Origin: Bacteroidales bacterium
GTDB lineage: Bacteria > Bacteroidota > Bacteroidia > Bacteroidales > VadinHA17
Direction of reading: 5' to 3'
Assembly (NCBI GenBank): GCA_003141895.1
Contig: PLNT01000007.1
Span: 225,783 to 289,782 of the forward strand
DNA length: 64,000 nucleotides
Every line of letters begins with the position of its first letter. Positions within the stretch are counted from its first letter, which is position 1. The position numbers were made by a program, and so were the translations under genes. Below, piece after piece: positions 59,930 through 64,000 of this stretch. The notes below the pieces were generated by a model, which ran no database searches, was not told the DNA's origin, and saw nothing but the letters and a program-made list of their open reading frames with translations.

Positions 59930-62690
59930 ACTTCTTCTTCATTGCCTTTTCTTCTCCATCCGGTGATTTTAAGATGAAATCAGTTACCTCGCCTTTGTCG
60001 TTCTCATTAAACGATATTGAATAATCATCCAAGAATTTTATTCCGAATTTGTCTTTGGAAACAGGTATTAATTCCATATCGGGCTGTTCGGGAATGGTCA
60101 GAACTAATGTTTTATTTTCTTTCAGAGCAATGTTAGCCAGTGATCCGTCAAGGTCATACTCGCCTGCATATTTTTGAAGTGTCTCTGCAGGAACTGTAAC
60201 TGTTTGAGGTGCTTTTGGCCTGGAGGGCAGCTTTGATTTTACATAATCTGCCTGTTCGGTCATGCCCTTTGTCTGTTTGCTGTTGGCTATTCCATTCAGG
60301 ATCATACCATTTAAGTAGGGATCAGTCTGCGTGCGGTACTGACCTGGAATTGTATCTCGAAAGTTGGTAATCATATCAATTCCTTTCTTAAAATTATCAG
60401 TATTTTTTATCCGTTTGAGCATATTGGCAAATGGTTGGAGTACACCAAACTTTTCTCCGAAAGGCAGATCATTAAACCTGCCTGCAAGCGAATCAAAATC
60501 AGCTTCATTTGAGTTGTTAAATAATACATTTGTCACCGCATCGAACAATTCTCCCTGTACGTGCTGACTTGATATAGTTTTTGCGTTTTCAAGTGCTGCT
60601 ATTGTATCTATTGCAGTAAGCGCAACCAGGGCGCTACCAGATATAGAATAAGATGAATCCTTAATAGCTTTCAGAAATAAGGGTTTATATATTATATTTT
60701 TATATCTTCCAAGGGCTCGGATGGCTCCGGCTCTAACAAGGGATTTTGGATCATTTTTTACCATATCAACTATTAGAGGTTCAACCGATTTCTTAACCGA
60801 GTCGTCTGTCAGGTTCAGCCTCTCAAGTGCAAACAGACGTAAACCATAATACTTGTCTTTCAGAGCTTCTTTCATAAAGTCCAGAGCCTTATGATCATTT
60901 GCCTGGTTCCGTGCTGCAAACTCGATTGCTTCCCTCCTGTCAAGATATAATCCAGCATTTTTATATTGAAAGATATAATTGTCAAGAGTCTTGGGATCAT
61001 CTTTTTCGCATAAAAGTATTTTATCACCATCCACATTTATAAGATCGGGTTTGGAAACAGTATTGAAAACAAAAGTATCAACCGGATGCTCCAGCCAGAC
61101 TTTATAGCGTTTTTTTGCAGTTCCTTCATATACATCAATTGCTACAGGCATTTTAAATATCTTTCCAGTCTGAGTTTGCTTAATAGTTACTTTAGCAGTC
61201 TTACCGGTCGGAGCATAATTATAATTAATACTGAGTTTCGGATGACCGCTGCCATAATACCACTGATTCCAGAACCAGTTAAGGTCCTGCCCTGTAACGT
61301 CTTCAAAGGCAAGGCGCAGATCCTGGGCTTCGGATGAACTGAATTTTTTAGTCCGGAGATACAGGTTAAGAGATTTGAAGAAAGCGCTGTCTCCTACACA
61401 GTTTCTCAGCATATTAAGAATTCGTCCGCCTTTCTGATAGCTCACCAGGTCGAATATATCCTCACGGTCATTGTAATAAAAGCGAACCAGGTCTTTCTTT
61501 TCATTACCTCCCCGTAAATACATCAGAAGGCTGTTATAATTATGTTCAGCGGCTGCATCGGGACCATGTTTATGTTCTAACCAAAGTATCTCGCTGAAGT
61601 CAGCAAATGATTCATTCATTGTCAGGTTGCTCCAGCTTTCACAGGTAACATAGTCTCCGAACCATTGATGAAAGAGTTCATGGGAAATAATGTCCTCCCA
61701 CCTGTTTTCGTCAACTAATTGACGTGCATCCTGCTGTGCTCCCTGTGCATGCAGTGTAGCAGTTGTGTTTTCCATCGCTCCGCTTACATAATCCCTCACC
61801 ACAATTTGTGAGTATTTTGGCCATGGATAATCCACACCGGTAATTTTTGAATAGAAACCTATCATCTCAGGTGTCAATCCAAAAATCTTTCTGGCGACCG
61901 GGGCATATTCTTTTTCAACATAATAATTTACTTCTTTTCCCTTGTAAGAGTCTTTTATAATAGAGAATTGCCCGACCGCCATCATCAGAAGATATGGGGC
62001 ATGAGGTAAATTCATTTTCCAGGTGTCGGTTCGCGTTCCATTAGGATTCAGCTTATGACTGACCAAAATTCCGTTTGACAGAGTCTGATACTTGTCAGGA
62101 ACAGTCATAGTGATCTCATCTGTTTGTCTTTGATTTGGTTTATCAATTGTTGGAACCCAACCTGAATTTGATTCTGTTTCTCCCTGTGTCCAGATTTGTA
62201 TTGGTTTCTTTTTATCCTTGCCAAGCGGGTTAATAAAATACAGTCCCTTGCCACCTGATATTGCTGCGCTTCCTTTTCTCTTTATATCGTTTGGTTTCGC
62301 TACATAATCAATGTACACGGTGTAATTTTCCCCGGCTTTGTATGTTTTGTCAAGAGTAATTTTAAGGTACACACTATCATAAGAGAACTTCAATGGACTC
62401 AACTTGCCTGAATTAAATAGTGACACCTGATTAATATTCATGTTTTTGGCATCAAGCTTTAATGAATCAGTCGGATAATAGTGAGGGTGCAGAGTAATCC
62501 ATTCTTTGCCATACATCCACGATTTGGAATAATCGAAACTGACATCAAGTTTCGTATTTACAAGGTCATTGATTTTTGTTGCAGACGGCCGATAGATGTG
62601 TTTCCAGTTTTCTGATTTTAATGAATCCTGTTTTTGTGAATAGCAAGTAATTGAAAGCAGGAGAATAACTCCTGAAAGAATGTTTCTCAT
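59928..62690 (-). CDS. M1 family metallopeptidase (aminopeptidase N type) with C-terminal helical repeats
   Basis: 920 residues, signal peptide MRNILSGVILLLSITCYSQ. Substrate motif GAMEN (304-308) and zinc site H337-E-L-F-H341 with E360 (HExxH-x18-E) are intact. ~560-780 is an ARM/HEAT-like region (VRAGAIRALGRYKN), and ~830-920 a C-terminal beta domain (KYAGEYDLDGSLANIALKEN) often linked to M1 enzymes of Bacteroidota. Likely periplasmic, removing N-terminal residues from peptides for uptake. The start lies just after the bPH/SHOCT gene stop (21 nt), same strand. Confidence 0.9.
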   Translation of the reverse strand: MRNILSGVILLLSITCYSQKQDSLKSENWKHIYRPSATKINDLVNTKLDVSFDYSKSWMYGKEWITLHPHYYPTDSLKLDAKNMNINQVSLFNSGKLSPLKFSYDSVYLKITLDKTYKAGENYTVYIDYVAKPNDIKRKGSAAISGGKGLYFINPLGKDKKKPIQIWTQGETESNSGWVPTIDKPNQRQTDEITMTVPDKYQTLSNGILVSHKLNPNGTRTDTWKMNLPHAPYLLMMAVGQFSIIKDSYKGKEVNYYVEKEYAPVARKIFGLTPEMIGFYSKITGVDYPWPKYSQIVVRDYVSGAMENTTATLHAQGAQQDARQLVDENRWEDIISHELFHQWFGDYVTCESWSNLTMNESFADFSEILWLEHKHGPDAAAEHNYNSLLMYLRGGNEKKDLVRFYYNDREDIFDLVSYQKGGRILNMLRNCVGDSAFFKSLNLYLRTKKFSSSEAQDLRLAFEDVTGQDLNWFWNQWYYGSGHPKLSINYNYAPTGKTAKVTIKQTQTGKIFKMPVAIDVYEGTAKKRYKVWLEHPVDTFVFNTVSKPDLINVDGDKILLCEKDDPKTLDNYIFQYKNAGLYLDRREAIEFAARNQANDHKALDFMKEALKDKYYGLRLFALERLNLTDDSVKKSVEPLIVDMVKNDPKSLVRAGAIRALGRYKNIIYKPLFLKAIKDSSYSISGSALVALTAIDTIAALENAKTISSQHVQGELFDAVTNVLFNNSNEADFDSLAGRFNDLPFGEKFGVLQPFANMLKRIKNTDNFKKGIDMITNFRDTIPGQYRTQTDPYLNGMILNGIANSKQTKGMTEQADYVKSKLPSRPKAPQTVTVPAETLQKYAGEYDLDGSLANIALKENKTLVLTIPEQPDMELIPVSKDKFGIKFLDDYSISFNENDKGEVTDFILKSPDGEEKAMKKK

Positions 62691-62711
62691 AATTTAAATT
62701 TTAATATAACG

Positions 62712-63326
62712 CTAAAGTCCACTTATAATACGTGCTTTGATAGATTCATATTCCGAATCAGTAATCAGTTTTTTGTCGAGCATTTCTTTAGCTTTTTCCA
62801 ACTTTGCCGATGCATCATCTGAAGAAGAATTTGTTTGGGGACTCATGGAGTTGGTACCTATTGTAACACCTCCTGATTTTGCTCTTAATTCCTCAAGATC
62901 ACGTATTCTTCTTTTTTCTCTCCATGACTGGTCCTGAGCCTGAGCTAACCTGTAAATCTTTTCTGCCTGTTCTTTTCTGAAACCTGGCAATATCAATACC
63001 TGATTTGCATCTTCAGATATTGCAAGATCGGAAGACCCGGAAACTTTCATAAAAATGTCCGCGCCAAAGATCCCAACTTTTATCCTGGCATCAGCAAGGT
63101 CCTGCCATCGAAAATCGACCATATTAAATCCACCTAATAACCCTCTTTTGATTTCAATAAATCTGCCTGAGGTTGCAGCAATAAGAATTCGTCTTTTGCT
63201 AATAGCAAATAATCTTCTTTGAATTGCCCATGCGTCGAGTGTTTCCCCCGACACAAGAACTGAATTCAGATGCTCGAGCGCTTTGGTTATGTGCAGATCT
63301 CCCGATGTGTTTTCGTTAGTAGTCAT
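62712..63326 (-). CDS. Bacterial PH-domain protein with C-terminal SHOCT
   Basis: 204 residues. ~30-130 has a bPH fold (SKRRILIAATSGRFIEIKRG then FRWQDLADARIKVGIFGAD), ~170-204 has the short SHOCT helix pair KLEKAKEMLDKKLITDSEYE. Both modules are common in bacteria with no settled role; bPH domains are often linked to membrane or stress proteins. Cytosolic by sequence. A -7-like TAATTTTG is at 63371-63364 on this strand. Likely co-transcribed with the M1 gene. Confidence 0.75.
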   Translation of the reverse strand: MTTNENTSGDLHITKALEHLNSVLVSGETLDAWAIQRRLFAISKRRILIAATSGRFIEIKRGLLGGFNMVDFRWQDLADARIKVGIFGADIFMKVSGSSDLAISEDANQVLILPGFRKEQAEKIYRLAQAQDQSWREKRRIRDLEELRAKSGGVTIGTNSMSPQTNSSSDDASAKLEKAKEMLDKKLITDSEYESIKARIISGL

Positions 63327-63460
63327 GGTTACAACAATTTATATAAATGATACAATTTAACATCAAAATTAAATTAATTGTTCAGATGTATATGATAATT
63401 GTTTAACAATTGCCTAGTCCTGTTTTTCAAATGGTAGATTATTAACCTTTTCATAAAATG

Positions 63461-63488
63461 GAATGGCCACATTTTTCTGTGGCCATTC
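63461..63488 (-). terminator. Terminator hairpin after the RND gene
   Basis: GAATGGCCACA (63461-63471), TTTTTC loop, TGTGGCCATTC (63478-63488): 11-bp perfect stem 37 nt downstream of the RND stop; a short T run follows on the minus strand (CATTTTATG). Confidence 0.75.
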
Positions 63489-63525
63489 ATTTATGTAATT
63501 ATTGTTGGAATGATTATATCGTGCA

Positions 63526-64000
63526 TCAACTCAATCTGTTCTTTCTCCTTAGTTTTTGCAATTTCCGACGTTGTCTGTTAATATTCCTGGTGTAAATTAC
63601 AGAATACATAACAGGAATCAGAATAAGTGTTAAGAAGGTTGCAAAGCTTAATCCAAAAATTATAGTCCATGATAATGGTCCGAAGAACATTACGTTATCT
63701 CCTCCAAAATGCAACTGGGGATTCAAATCTCTCAGCAATGAACCAAAATTGATATTCATCCCTACAGCTAATGGTATAAGTCCCAGAATTGTAGCAGTTG
63801 CTGTCAGTACCACAGGTGTTATACGGATAAGTCCTGCCTGGATTATAGCCTGCCTGGTTCTGACTTTCTGATCTTTCAATTTATCAGTAAACTCCACAAG
63901 CAGGATTCCGTTTCTGACCACAATACCAGCTAGTGCAACAATACCCATACCTGTCATAATTATTGAAATAGTCATTCCGAAAATCATGTAGCCAAGCAAT
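63526..64000 (-). CDS. RND multidrug/efflux permease, C-terminal part (runs off the right edge)
   Basis: The last ~158 residues of an RND pump: MGIVALAGIVVRNGILLVEF, AIIQAGLIRITPVVLTATAT, ILGLIPLAVG and PLSWTIIFGLSFATFLTLIL are the final transmembrane helices. The VVRNGILLVEF and RITPVVLT phrases point to an AcrB/MexF- or CusA-like HAE family member, not to CzcA (38520). The gene starts beyond the window. A basic tail (RQRRKLQKLRRKNRLS) ends it. Its adaptor and channel should lie to the right. Confidence 0.85.
   Translation of the reverse strand, partial: LLGYMIFGMTISIIMTGMGIVALAGIVVRNGILLVEFTDKLKDQKVRTRQAIIQAGLIRITPVVLTATATILGLIPLAVGMNINFGSLLRDLNPQLHFGGDNVMFFGPLSWTIIFGLSFATFLTLILIPVMYSVIYTRNINRQRRKLQKLRRKNRLS

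Overview
The window comes from a Bacteroidota chromosome, most likely an environmental, anaerobe-leaning Bacteroidales/Marinilabiliales-type lineage. The evidence is a set of family signatures: lipoproteins carrying the Fibrobacter succinogenes major paralogous (FISUMP) domain, a TPR-SpoIIE phosphatase, a DUF4954 protein, a rubrerythrin, a GH2/ROK/SIS amino-sugar block, and promoters of the Bacteroidota type (TTTG, about 20 nt, TAnnTTTG). The best promoters lie before the HU gene, the gene at 2842 and the Fic gene. Species cannot be named from this window.

Layout. 0-10 kb: housekeeping and stress genes (rubrerythrin end, nitroreductase, PLP aminotransferase, HtpG), then a four-gene minus-strand operon (LytTR regulator, class III aminotransferase, secreted protein, tail-anchored pseudo-receiver) and a PIG-L deacetylase gene broken by one in-frame amber codon. 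10-14.5 kb: a large FISUMP lipoprotein, a frameshifted FISUMP remnant, tatA, tRNA-Ser(UGA) and HU. 14.5-21.5 kb: a TPR-SpoIIE phosphatase divergent from a compact three-gene operon encoding a HEPN-like protein with an R-x4-H motif, a membrane-anchored STAND NTPase with coiled coil and WD40 repeats, and an outer-membrane beta-barrel. This operon is my best candidate for an undescribed system: its predicted topology links cytoplasm, inner membrane, periplasm and outer membrane. 21.6-26.8 kb: an ABC exporter, a second tatA, an OmpH/Skp chaperone and small envelope proteins.

26.8-35.3 kb is an accessory region. It holds an in-frame chimera of the first ~300 residues of DndC (DNA phosphorothioation) and the last ~85 residues of an HNH endonuclease, a truncated duplicate of the rmuC 5' end, a BRO/DinD-type gene, full rmuC, a cysteine desulfurase, another FISUMP lipoprotein and a Fic gene whose promoter overlaps a perfect palindrome. 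No dndB, dndD or dndE is present, so this looks like the collapsed remnant of a phosphorothioation island. 35.4-48 kb: a third FISUMP lipoprotein between two copies of an intergenic repeat, a Nudix hydrolase, a czcCBA-like metal efflux operon with its two-component system, and a protealysin/emfourin pair. Four direct repeats at an exact 11-bp period lie just upstream of a -7 element before the efflux operon.

48-64 kb: DUF4954, a URO-D-family methyltransferase-like protein, a serine hydrolase, a SIS-ROK-GH2 operon with a divergent DUF5009 acetyltransferase (together plausibly glucosamine or chitosan-oligomer use), an M1 peptidase, a bPH/SHOCT protein and the end of an RND pump. Intergenic DNA is unusually rich in short repeats and hairpins. 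Every convergent junction between intact genes with more than 100 bp of room contains one, and three gene modules are bracketed by paired copies.
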